A DNA stretch of 64,000 nucleotides. Source: Bubalus kerabau. Its lineage: Eukaryota > Chordata > Mammalia > Artiodactyla > Bovidae. Position numbers and translations under genes: made by a program. Below the pieces are notes generated by a model, which did no database searches, was not told the origin of the DNA, and was given only the letters and a program-made list of their open reading frames with translations. Of the stretch, positions 38,437-49,800 are shown piece after piece; within the stretch, counting starts at the first letter, position 1, and each line of letters opens with the position of its first letter. The DNA lies in assembly GCF_029407905.1 (NCBI RefSeq), contig NC_073627.1, forward strand, positions 136,165,697-136,229,696, in the 5' to 3' direction.

Positions 38437-39945
38437 TGAACAGACATTTTTTTAAGCCTGAAAATTAAGAACTCAAATGCAAATTTCTATTTACCTCTCA
38501 CTACATCTAGATCCAATCTGACTTTCTTGCCGGCTCTGTGTAATTGCCTGATCTTTTTATCACAACTTTCAGGTTTTAGAAAGAAAATCTGTTCCATTTT
38601 GATACAGGGGATTAACACTGGTAAAATTATTCTTTTTAATGTGGCTGTGCTTCAGGAGAAGGTTCATTTTAGAATTCGAGGAGGTGGGAAGACAAGGTCA
38701 TTCTATGTTTGGAGGCCAGACCTCTTACCTCGTGGTGTCCACTGGCCAGCAGATCAGCCTCCTTATCTCCCTTATCTCAGTTTACCTGCTGGGAAAGGGT
38801 CATGCAGACCTACTTTTCCAGCTCCTGGTCTGTGTGCCTTCTTTGTGGCTGAGTTAACTTGGCTGGATTTTCCCTCTGAGGTCATGATTTATTTATCTTT
38901 CCCTTATAAAATCTCTCTGAAGAACTGACAGCCACTCGCTCTTCTTTTCTGTCCTGAGAACTAAAAGAGGTTCATCCAGCTCAGTTCTTCTCAAAGACAT
39001 CCCGTCTGCACATTGTGCTTGTTTGCTCATCTATAAAAGGAGGGGGAGAGAGAGCAGTCGTTGGTGTGATGTCAGTGTAAAGGCCTCCCTGAAGATAGAC
39101 TAGATAATTGGACAAAAGTCTGAGTTCTCTCTCAGCCTTCAGGGTTTGGACGTGGCTGACTCTGAGAACCTTGAATAGATGGCTGTTACATCATGTGTGC
39201 GCTATGGAAAGATTTGTGCCAAGCTGGCCCAAAGGCCTCATTCTCTGTCCCAGGGGATCCATTCACTGTGGTTACCAGGCTCCAACGAGGACCACAACTG
39301 ACCTGTAATGGGTATTTTTTCCCCAGCACACTTGGGTTAGGCCACACCACTGTCAGCTTCAGAGGGTCTTCCAAGACCCACAGTGGGTCACTCGTGTTCC
39401 CCATCTGTTGCTACTGCTTCCATGACTGTTTGGCCTGATAGAAGCTCTGGTAGAACTTGGCTGGCAACATAAGCAAAAGCCAGAGTCAGGTGTGGACCCA
39501 GGAGAAAAAAAGATGAAGACCAGGGGATGAAACAGTGCAGACCTGTACTCCTGTCTCTGGTGTGACTTGTTTTCAGTTCCTCACTAATGGGTCACTGTGG
39601 CCTTGCCCTTTAGAGAAGTCCAAAATCCTCGAAAGGAACAGGGCTTTCTATGCTAATCCATTCTGGTTGGTCTGCTTTGCTCAATGTCCCTGGCAGGAAG
39701 AAAACACTCTTCTGAGAGCACAAATTAAGAACCTGCTCATAGCCTAACTAAACTCTATAGCAAAGTTTGTTCATTCCTGTGGAGAGGAAGGAATAGCAGA
39801 TGCTCTTCCTCCGTCTAATATGGGGGGACTGAGGCACAGAGCCAGGGGGCCACTTGGCTGCTTAGGGCTGATCTGACTGTGACATTCAGACTCCAGACTC
39901 CCAGCACCAGACACTCCTCAAGGACTGAGAGTTCAGGGTCTTCTT

Positions 39946-40007
39946 TAAAAAAAAAAAAAATTATTTTTAATTGTAGGATAATTGCTTTACAATATTGTGT
40001 TGGTTTC
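39946..40007 (-). mobile_element. Bovid L1 3'-end fragment, antisense, left part
   Basis: A T/A-rich start is followed by TTGTAGGATAATTGCTTTAC and ATATTGTGTTGGTTTC. The continuation (CATCAACATGAATCAGCC) is found at 40448 after an LTR-like insertion. Confidence 0.75.
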
Positions 40008-40447
40008 TGTTGAGGCAGTCCTAGCATGGGTTGGAAAAGAATTTCCAGACACAGAGCATTTCAGAAGGCAGTGGGTTTATTACGAACAAAGAGCAGAGAT
40101 AATGTGGGTACTTGGAAATGCAGTGGGCCGACCTCCTGACAGACCAGGGAGAACCAGTGCTTTTCGTGGGTTAGTGGCCAATTTTTATAGCCTCAAGACA
40201 AAATTCCTGCCAAAAGGCCAGCCTTAGGTGATTGGTTAGGATGCTATAGGATGAGCACTGGGGTGGGCATTTTTGCCTAATATGGGTCAGGGAGTTTGCT
40301 GGTGATGATCAGGGGGACTTTGGGCAAGATTACAAGGGGGCTCAGTCAGCTTCAGAGATGACCTTTGTTCTGGGCTCCACTTCTGTGGCCTTGGTGCAAG
40401 GCCTCGCACCTGTGGCCTTGGGGCAAGGCTCCACAGTTGCTTCCACA
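40008..40447 (-). mobile_element. Solo LTR-like sequence, antisense, inserted in an L1 tail
   Basis: A segment of about 440 bp has TG...CA ends. Read on the minus strand it has TGTGGAAGCAACTGTGGAGC at its start, a TATA-like GCTATAAAAATTGG, then AATAAA (from TTTATT at about 40076), and ends CTGCCTCAACA. The U3-TATA-poly(A) order is that of an endogenous retroviral LTR. No gag, pol or env sequence flanks it. The exact ends and target duplication are uncertain. Confidence 0.65.
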
Positions 40448-42138
40448 CATCAACATGAATCAGCCACAGGCAGATACACACGTTGCTGAGAGTTCAGGTT
40501 TATGTCTTCTGGGATGCCTGGCTTACTTTTTCTCACTTGAGAAACGAAACTGAATTCTCCACTCACCCTATTCACTTACATTAAAAAGCTACTTAAATGC
40601 TCTTTCCAGTCATCCTTTCTTTTGGTGACTGAGGCTGATGTTCAGAGCCACCCACATTCCGGTATGAACACCCACCCTCTTCTCCCCTTCCATGTAAAGA
40701 GCATAACATCTACCAGTAGTCTCTTGGCTAATCATCCCTGAGTGTGGCAGGCGTGGACAGACCTCAGTTGACATGGGGGCTGTGGGGGGATAATCCATGG
40801 AACAAAAGGTGGCCGCCTCAGGGGGCAGGGTGGGGGCGGGGCACACGGCCAACCAGGATCAGATAGCTAGAAAAAAACAGAGCGGTTATGTAACAGTGTT
40901 TACTATGGCTCAGGTGGCTCTGAGAAGACACAGGCAGCAGCCCCCCTGACAAAAGATGGTGCCAGAGCCCCGGAAGAGTCAGAGGGAGGGAGGTCCCTGT
41001 CAGGCGATAAGGCAGTCGCCAGAGGAGAGAGTGCACTGGGATGAAAGGAATCTGCTCTGTTGTTGGCGACAGCCCGGTCACCTGGGATGGCCCTCCCTAA
41101 CCTCAGCTTCTCCCTGAGCCATGCCAGCTCTCTGCCCCATCAGGCCAGCAGCCAGCGAGCTGAGGCTGGCAGGAGGAGTTGAGAAATCAGACACCTGGCT
41201 TGGGGTTGAATCTCTGGATGTCGCGATTCTTTTCCTTTTAATCTCCCACTTTTCAAAGAGAAAGGATTCTTCTCCCTAAAGATGAGCAGAAAAGGAGGTG
41301 TCAGTTCGTTTCCTTAGACTCTGTGCTCCCACCGATTGCTCATCCTCTCTTCCATGAGGCTGTGGGTTGGAGGGAGCTCCTCCTTGGTCCAAGTACACAG
41401 CCTCTGACTCTCAGGAGAGTGATTCCCACAGGCACCGTGGCACAGCAGGTTCTGACCTGAGACAGAAGGTGATAAGCCCAGCAGGACCTGAAGCAGACAG
41501 GCAGAAGTCAAAGCAGCTCAGGTCTCCGGCAGAGCTTCCCCCACCGCCTACTACAAAGCTGGTTACTGGACTCCCCATTCCTATAGAGATGAGGCTGGTA
41601 GCCAATCCCCCGCTCCTCGCCCATGGCTGCCTCCTCCCCCTTGTGAGAAACAGGAAGCTGGGGACCTTTGTCGGCTCAGCTGCACCCTCTACATTAAATA
41701 TTTATCTTGGAGTCCAGGTCAGAGCCCTAGAGAATAAGAGAACTTGCTGCTGGTGAGAAGCGGGTATGGCCAGGATTCCTGGAGTAGGAAGATCGTCAGC
41801 TTCACCATCTTTGGAGAACAAGGAAGAACACGAAAGAGATGTGGCCCTTAATCACCAGGATCCTGACAGGTGGGGAAAAAACTGGTGACAAGGGAGATGG
41901 GCACCAGCTTTGTCCCTCAGGGAGGGAAGAGGGTGGTGCCTGGGGGTGAGTAGGGATCCAAGCATTAGGGGAAGGGCAATGCACTGCCGCCTGCACTCAG
42001 GTACTCTCAAAGCTCCTCCCTCCTCTCTGACGCTGACTTCTGTGGGCAGAGGTTACCCCGCCCATGTCCTTCCTTACAGCTTTCCTGGAGAATCAGAGAT
42101 TCTTGGAAGGGGCCTTCAAAGTGATCTGGTTCAGCTCC

Positions 42139-42246
42139 CTGCTGTTGTTTAGTTGCTAAGTCCTGTCCGAGTCTTTTGTGACCCTGTGGACTGTAGCTTG
42201 TCTGGTTCCTCTGCTGAAATTCCTAGGCAAGAATACTGGAGCGGTT
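42139..42246 (-). mobile_element. Bov-tA/BovA fragment, antisense
   Basis: GTTTAGTTGCTAAGTCCTGT through AGGCAAGAATACTGGAGCGG. Confidence 0.85.
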
Positions 42247-42697
42247 ACTCAGTGCAATAATTACTTTTATGAAGATTCCCCACAATTGGCAGACTTGGAA
42301 CTCCTGAAATCATTTAAAAGCTCTTTCTTGGAGACCTTGGATCTGCCTTGGAGTATGTACCCAGTGGTGCCAGGTCTGCCAGTGCAGCCAGAGAGTTTCG
42401 ACGCGGCAGCCCTGCAGACACTGGAAGCTAGGTGGCACGCCTCTCTCTCTAGCTTCTTAACCTAAGCCTCCCCTCCTTCCGCGCTTCACACGTGAGATTG
42501 TTTCAATCTGGTTCACCGCAAAGCAGACAGCTCTTTTAACCTGAATCAGGGAATGATATAGCTAATAGTATCTGTGATGGTAGGGATTTAAAAATAAGGT
42601 TTTATTTTTCTCCATTCCCTTCCTTCTCAACTTTTGTGCTGAATGGGAAACACTCTGAAGTGCATGGTGGCCTCAGAGTACCAGTCTAACTCCTAGT

Positions 42698-42904
42698 TAT
42701 TGTGTATTTGCTAAGTTGTGTCCGACTCTTTGTGACTCTCTGGATTGCAGCCTGCCAGGTTGCTCTGTTCATGGGATTTTCCAGGCAAGAATACTAGAGT
42801 GGGTTGCCATTTCCTTCTCCAGGGGATCTTCCCCATTCAGAGATCCAACCCATTCTCCTGTATTGGCAGGCAGGCTCTTTACCATTGAGCCACTAGGGAA
42901 GCTC
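42698..42904 (-). mobile_element. Bov-tA SINE, antisense, complete
   Basis: It runs from TTGCTAAGTTGTGTCCGACT to the complement of the tRNA head, CCATTGAGCCACTAGGGAAG. Confidence 0.92.
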
Positions 42905-43329
42905 CCTAACTCCCCATAGGTCCTAACAAATGGTTCCATATTTTCATAATCTATAATTGATCGCTTCCAAAGTAGATCTGAGATTGCCCAGCAGGTATTT
43001 ACGATTTAGTTGATTTGGGGCATGGGGTCTCAGAGCCAAGCCAAGGACTAAAAAGTAGTATCCCAGAGTCTGTCCACTAGCAGTAAGCATTCATTAATAG
43101 TAAAGCATTCATCAAACCTTCACTATAACAGGCTCTGTGCCGGCACAGACGCTCTCTCACACAGGGGAGAAGGGGTAGTGGGCATGGCCAGAGGGGATGA
43201 GAGCCAATGGGCCCGGGCTCTTAGGACCTGTGTCAAAGCAGTGGGAACAGCGGAAAAGCAGCAAGATCAAAACAAATACGGTGTATGGGAACACCAAGAC
43301 CCCGGTAACCCCATCCCTGCCAAAGGGAC

Positions 43330-44410
43330 CTCGCCCTCATCCTCTTCAGGGGCGCGGCACGCCCAGCGGGCCGCTGCCTCGGTCCAATTTCCTCCCGCGG
43401 CTGTCCTCCGCGGGGCCTGCACGTGTGTGAGCATCCGCCCATTGGCCAGTGCACGCGTGTGTGTGTGTATGTGTGTGTGTGTGTTTCTGTGTGCACACGC
43501 CTGGGACGCGCACTCACGTAATCAAACTCTGTCTTCAAGAGAGGAGGGAGATGGCCGGGCCTTAACTCTGCCCACTAGGCCACTCTGTCCGTGCAGCGAC
43601 CTTATCCCGGCCCCAGCCTGTCTGCATCCGGGTCCCATATCAGTGGCTGGCTCGACCCAGGTTCTTTAATCACTCCTGCTCTCTGTCCTGGTTCCGCCGA
43701 GCAGCGGCTCCCTTCCCACCCGCTGGAAATGTCGCTGGAAACTCTGAGTGCCGCTCGTTGGTCCCCGCCCCCGCCCGACGCCAGCCCTGCGGTGGGGGCG
43801 GGAGAAGCAGCTGGGAAACCGGAGCGGTCTCCCTGGGGACCCTGGACCGCCTCTCTCGGCGCCGCCTCGCGGCCGACCCGGCCCCCGGCAAGGCCCACAA
43901 CGTCCTCGCGGCCCGCCCGCTCGCACCCTGACGGGGAGTTCTCTCGCGCCCCGGCCGGCCGGAGCCCCCGCCCTCCACCCAAGTCCGGCCCAGGGGCCAG
44001 ATCACAGGGAGAGACACACTCCGCCCGCGCGCCTGCCGGCCCCGCGCGCCTCTCACGGTCCTTGCTCCCAGCGCTCGCCCTCGTCCCCACTTCTCCGGCC
44101 CCGCCGATCCCCCTCTTCCTCCTCGGGCGCCCGGCCTCGTGGAGCCCGTCCTGACCGGGTCACAAGGGCGGACGGCACAGCCCGGACTTCTCCCTGCCCT
44201 CCTTCCCCGAGGGCCCGCCGCGGCCGCGCCAGGCAGGAGCCGCGCAGAGATGCTCTTGTGTCCTCTCGGGCGCCCGCAGTCCCCTCCACCTGCTCTCCTG
44301 GGAAGGTAGGTGCCCCGGAGGAGAGGGAGCGGAGAGGAGGCGGGGGCTGCAGTCGGGGAGGGACCCGCACTCCAACCCGGGGGAACGCGTGAAGCCCCTC
44401 CCTCGGGCGT
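43330..44410 (+). promoter_or_regulatory. SORBS3: CpG-island promoter region, probable SORBS3 (vinexin alpha) start
   Basis: The tract is strongly GC-rich and dense in CpG, contrasting with the flanks, and lies about 2.4 kb upstream of the first coding exon. GGGAAG followed by GTAGGT gives a good donor site at 44306, so a noncoding first exon ending at 44305 could splice to the acceptor at 46747. No TATA box is evident. Long overlapping open frames in several phases on both strands here are a by-product of base composition. Confidence 0.65.
43455..43498. repeat. (GT)n microsatellite at the CpG-island edge
   Basis: Alternating GT runs interrupted by AT and TCT lie within the left part of the GC-rich tract. 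Confidence 0.9.
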
Positions 44411-46747
44411 CCTGGTCCCAAACTCTGGGGGAGGGAAAGAGGTGAGAAGACCCCCTTAATCCAGATGAGGCGAAAGTCGAGAAAACCTGAACTTGTCCAC
44501 GTGGACTTGTAGCTGGAAAATACCCCTGGGATGCACCTAAGGCGCAAGCCCCCAAAGTCAAGGCAGTTCTTGGAGGGAGGGAAGAGTCTACCAACTACAG
44601 TGGGCTATTTCACGTTTTTCAGCCGCTAGGGGGGAAGGGCTGCCCGATTTCATGGAGGACCTGGGGGTTTCCTGTCCCCCTCTGTTCTCTGCCAGATGCG
44701 GAACCCACTGCCCCAGTGCCTCTATCCTCCCTGTGAGAAGTCCTTATCACCTCCTGGTACGGGAGGAACACTCAGCCCATCCTTCCCCACCCACTCCTGC
44801 ATATCCTGAGAGGTGCATCACAGGGTGCTGTGTTAGGGACAGTCAGACAGCTGGGCGACCAAGGATGAGCAGCACCTGAAGAATCAGACCTCCTACCGGC
44901 CTCTTCCTCCTGCAGGGCAGTTCTCAGGGAATGCAACAGGGTATGGCAATGAGAGGGAAGGAGGCTGGGTCAGCTGATGATCAGGGCTGCCTGTGCTGAC
45001 CTTGCATTTTGGCCTCCGTTGTCAGCTGTCTAGGGTGGGGTTGCGGCTAGGAATCAGCATGCCTCAGAGCTTCAGATCTCCTACTCTCCCCTGCCTCAGT
45101 TTCCCCCGCAGAGTGGGGGAGAGTAGCCTGGAACTGGGGTGTGTCTGCCTGTTTTGCTTTTGGTAGGAGTCCTAATTGGATCCAGCTGGTGAGCTGCCCC
45201 TCCTCCAGCCTCAGCCATTCACTCTCCCCCACCACCCCAGCTAGGGATGGGCCCGGAAAAGCTGTGTCCCCAGTAGGTCTGCTCAAATGTCAGAAGGAAT
45301 TGCCACTCCCTGACTAAAGTCAGAGAGTTGCCCCCAGCTTTGTTTGTACCCTACAGCCCCACCATGGCTGAGCAGAAACTGGGTACAGCAGTAGTCAAAG
45401 CCCCCAAGGCACCTTCATCCGCTCTGGTCTTCACAACACTTACACTGCTCGTATGACCCCCTCAGCTGCACACCACCTCCCACTGCATACCTCCCACCTA
45501 CTATTCAGCTGAACCTCCTCTGTACTTACAATTCCCATACTGCTCATATGACCCCCCACCCAGTAGCCCTGCACAAGCCACGTTCTTACATTCCATCCAC
45601 CATCTTAAGTATCCACCGTGCCAACACTCCATGCTACACAAACAGCACCTCACAAGGTCCTTGCCACCCTCCTGTGAGCCCCTAGATCCCACAGGCACAC
45701 GCAAGCCTTAACTCTAAACAAAAGTGCCAGAACCGGTCTAGCGCCAGAAGGTGGCCGAGGTTGGCTCAGCCTCTGGTCACGTTCACCAGGACAGGTGAGG
45801 GGGGACAAGACGGCCTGGGCAGCTTGGCTCTCTGGTGGAAAATCCCCATTGTCTCCTCTCCTGAATGTGGGAGCCCTGTCTCTTGACCTCACCTTTGCCT
45901 GGGGTGGAAGGACCCAGCTGGCCAGTCTGGCATGATGCTCCCTGGAAGATCCTCTGTCCAAAAGACAGCCTGGAGGTGTAGGAGAAAGTGGGGTGTGTGC
46001 ACACCTCTGTGTGTGTGACAGCACCGCCTCCCTGGAGCCGGCCAGCTCCCCGCTCACCCACTAACTCGCCGTCCAGCCCAAGCCCTGGCCCAAGCTGCCT
46101 GACCCCTCATGGCACCTGGAGTCCTGTGAGGCTTCGGTTTGAGCCAAGAGGCCAAAGAAGGGAGCTGATACTACTTTGAGCTCAGAACGAATGGTTCCTG
46201 CGGACTGGACATGCCCAGCCTCCCTAGAATCTTGGCCCTGCTGGGCAGTGGGCGGGTGGCCGCTTCCCACCCCACTGCCTGACTAACCCTTTGTGCCCTC
46301 TGGCAAGCAGATGCTCACGGGGCCTGGGGGTGGCAGAGGGAACTGAAACAAAGTCCTGGTACCCGGGCCCGCCTCTACCAGCTGCCCCAGTTCCCTCTGC
46401 CTTCCCTCCGGGGGAGAGGGCCGTGCTGTTCAGTGAGAGCCCCAGAGGGGCTGGCCGCAGGAGGTGTGCTCCCAGCCAGCTTCCCTCCTCCTCCTCCTTG
46501 CCCGGCCTCCCCCTCCCCCACTCCCACCCAGAGCTCCTGCCCGAGGCCTAACAAGCAGCCCATTGTGCCTCTAGGAGCCTGCATGGGCAGCCTGAAGGCG
46601 GGTGCCCACAGCGGCCTGTTTCCTGGGTCTCTGAGCTCCCACCAAGTTGGCCCGACCCCCTCCCTCCCACAGCCCCAAGGTTGAACCCAGAGGACAGGGG
46701 CAGCCTGGACCCAGCAGGGCTCCCCCTTACTTCTTCCTTCCCCACAG
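44411..46747 (+). other. SORBS3: SORBS3 first intron (inferred) and acceptor
   Basis: GC-moderate DNA between the CpG island and the first coding exon. I see no SINE and no coding exon. It ends in a pyrimidine-rich tract and CCCACAG at 46741-46747. Confidence 0.5.
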
Positions 46748-46787
46748 AGGACACGCCGAGGAGCAGCTCTCCAGCCCTGACCCGAGC

Positions 46788-46889
46788 ATGCAGGCTCCAC
46801 CCCACAGCCTCCCAGCTGGGCTCAGCCTGGATGACTTCATCCCGGGCCACCTCCTGGCCCACGTAAGGTCACCCGCCCGGGGGACACGG
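46788..46889 (+). CDS. SORBS3: SORBS3 exon with alpha start codon
   Basis: The exon begins after CCCACAG (46747), with 40 nt of 5' UTR, then ATG at 46788. It encodes MQAPPHSLPAGLSLDDFIPG and HLLAHVRSPARGTR. Donor CGG|GTGAGT. Ends in phase 0. Confidence 0.93.
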
Positions 46890-49800
46890 GTGAGTGAGAC
46901 AGCAAGGGAGCGGGTACTATGGGCCCCTACTTGGGGAGGGGGGCTCAGGACAGGTCGGGAGGCAGCAGGAGGATCAGCGCGGGAAGGGGGGCGGATGACA
47001 GCTCTAGAGAGCCTCGCTGGTTCACCAGACAGGGTCCAGCCGTCACCCTTTAGCCATCCCTCCTGCCCACCTGCAGAACCCTCTGGGCCTGAGCTGCTGC
47101 TCCTGGCCCCTCCCGACAGGTGCCCGTGATCCGGAATGGTGGCTCCAACACCCTTAATTTCCAGTTCCATGACCCTGCGCCCAGGACCGTGTGCAATGGG
47201 TACTTCCAACCGAGGAGAGATGCTTCCAGACACCCAGGTGGGTCTGCCTGGGAAAACCAGCTCCAGGGTTAGGGGTAGGGGAGAGGGGTTCAGTCAGAGG
47301 TTCTTGGGCTCAGCCTTCTGGCACCCACCCTGGGTCAGGTGGAGGGACAGGAGGTGGGTGAAAGTCTCTCAAGGCCCTGGGGCTAGTGAGCTCAGCTCAC
47401 CACCCCTCCCTGTAGGCACGTGCTGGCCTGTAAGAGTGAAACTGCTGTGGTAGAGACCAGGCTGACACATCCCTTCCCCTGCCTCCCCCACCCAGTGCCA
47501 GGGGGAAGGAAATGTGCAGGGAACATAGCCTTAGGCCAGGGGGACCTCCAGCAGGCCAGGGGATGGCTTGGATTGGGAATGGAGGCTGAAGGAATGTGAG
47601 CATAGGTGGGTTGAAGAAGGGATGGGCGCTGAACACAAGACACGCCCCCTAAGGGCTGCCCTCACCCCCCATCTGTATGCAGCAGCCCAGCAGAAGGTTG
47701 CAGAGATAGCTCTGGGACTCTGCCAGCTCCTGGGCTCCTATGAGTCAGCCCAGCCCAGCCCAACCCAGCCCACGGGGTCTGGGAGATTCCTGGAACCTCC
47801 TGGGTGCACATCCACCCCCAAGGCCCCTCTCTTTAGGAGGATGGCAACATTTATAGAGCATTCCTTTGAGGCAGCCAATGTGTTGAGTAGTTTACACATT
47901 TAACAAATAGTCAGTAAGCACATAGAAAATCCTGGACACTGTAAAGACACCTTCCAGGTCTTACCTCACTTCATCCCTCCATAGCCTGGCAAGGTAAGGT
48001 GTCATTATTAGCATCTTCTCAGTGAAGGACCCGTAGGGATGTTCAGTCACAAAGGCTGAGCTGAGGTTCAAACACTGGTCCATCCTGCCCTGAAGCCCTT
48101 TTGTTGTTACACCTGGAGGCCAAAGGTGCTGGTGAGTGAGTTTCTGCCCCTGGTTTGTCGATAATGTTCAGGCACTGGCCTGAACACAGTCACACACATT
48201 AGATCTCCCTGTAGCTCTGCTGTGACTACGCTTATTTTACAGAAGTTGGAAACAGGCACGGTGAAGTTGATTGCTGTGCCTAAGACACACAGCCAGTAGG
48301 TCTGCATTCAGGTCTTTGCCCCCAGCCCCTGGCCCTTTTCTGCCACACCCCACTGTCTTCCCCAGCTAGAGATGCCTCTAGCATTCTCTGCATGTAACAA
48401 TTCTAGCTCTCATTCTAAAAACTCTGAGGACATCCCCAACAAAGCAGGGTGGGGTGGGAACGGGCATAGATTTCTCAAGATAAAATCCATTTTCATTCAC
48501 TTTAACTAAAAAGTAAACAAACAGAGCCCTGTGGTCCTGCCAAGGATGGGGACATTTGTAGAGTCTGTGTCATCAACTTAGACAAACAAGGAGTTGTTGA
48601 AACTTTTGAACCCACAGGGCTCAGTGGTCTGAGGAGCTGAGGGACAAATAAGCCTAGGTGGGGCCCCTTTGCTGAAGCTCCTCTCCATGTACTCCACAGA
48701 CCCTGCTTGGTATCAGACCTGGCCGGGCCCTGGGAGCCGGCCCCCTGGGAACCAGAAGACCCCTGCCTCCCAGCATTCCCAGAAGTGGTCAGCTACATGG
48801 ACCAAGGACAGCAAACGGCGGGACAAGCGCTGGGTCAAGTATGAGGGCGTCGGGCCCGTGGATGAGAGCGGCATGCCAATTGCGCCCCGATCTGTGAGTC
48901 CAGGGCTGGGGCTGCTGATAGGTGGGGCCCAGAGGTCCACCCTGAGCTCCACCTCTGACACAAAGGCTGTTCCCAAACCATACCAGACTAAAGCAGGGGT
49001 TCAACCATTATGGGTCTGGGGCATCATGAGCCCCATAAAATTATGAGCACTCTGGCATGTCTGAGTTGCACAAGTGATTTTTTTTTTGGCGGGGGAGTGG
49101 GGCGGGCAGTTCTAGACTATCCCATAGGTTCTCAATGGTAGAGAGCCACTACTGTAAGGGCTGACCCTGGCAGGGACTGCCCCGCTGCCCCATTCATGGC
49201 CCTGGGCCTGGCATGGCACTGGTGAAGTGGTTGCTGAGTAAGTGACTGACTGAATGGGTGAACGAGAGAGTCCTCAGTGAGGCCTGATGGAGCAGCAAGC
49301 TTGGAGGATCTGAAGGATTCATGCTGGGAGGACCTGCCCTTCCACCACTCCCAGGCCTATCCTGAGCCACCTGTCTGCCTCTAGTTCCTTACCAGAAACT
49401 CAGATTAGTAACATAGCCCTCGCTTCCCAAGGTTCTTTGGCATCACAGGTGAGTTCAGATCAGATCAGATCAGATCAGTCGCTCAGTCATGTCCGACTCT
49501 TTGCGACCCCATGAATCGCAGCACGCCAGGCCTCCCTGTCCATCACCAACTCCCGGAATTCGCTCAGACTCACATCCATCGAGTCAGTGATGCCATCCAG
49601 CCATCTCATCCTCTGTCGTCCCCTTCTCCTCCTGCCTCCAATCCCTCCCAGCATCAGAGTCTTTTCCAATGAGTCAACTCTTCGCTTGAGGTGGCCAAAC
49701 TACTGGAGTTTCAGCTTTAGCATCATTCCTTCCAAAGAAATCCCAGGGCTGATCTCCTTCAGAATGGACTGGTTGGATCTCCTTGCAGTCCAAGGGACTC

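Larger units (their letters stand above)
37286..40007. other. Intergenic DNA with bovid L1 tails
   Basis: Unclassified sequence at 37286-38160 and 38440-39940, without recognisable exons. It is broken by antisense L1 tails at 38164-38436 and 39946-40007. Confidence 0.5.
40456..43300. other. Upstream flank of SORBS3, unclassified
   Basis: Moderately GC-rich DNA with two antisense SINE copies (42139 and 42698, listed separately). No exon with convincing splice signals is seen. Confidence 0.5.

Noticed and set aside
43591..44594. Several long open frames on both strands in the CpG island
   Set aside because: They overlap in multiple phases, are made of Pro/Arg/Gly/Ala from GC-rich composition, and have no recognisable domain or splice structure.
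46375..47233. Overlapping open frames on both strands around the first SORBS3 coding exon
   Set aside because: Only the frame with MQAPPHSLPAG matches a known protein and splices in phase. The others run through splice sites.
49454..49478. AGATC tandem repeats as a possible CRISPR-like or regulatory array
   Set aside because: This is the pentanucleotide tail normally found at the 3' end of BovB, bounded by the target-site duplication.
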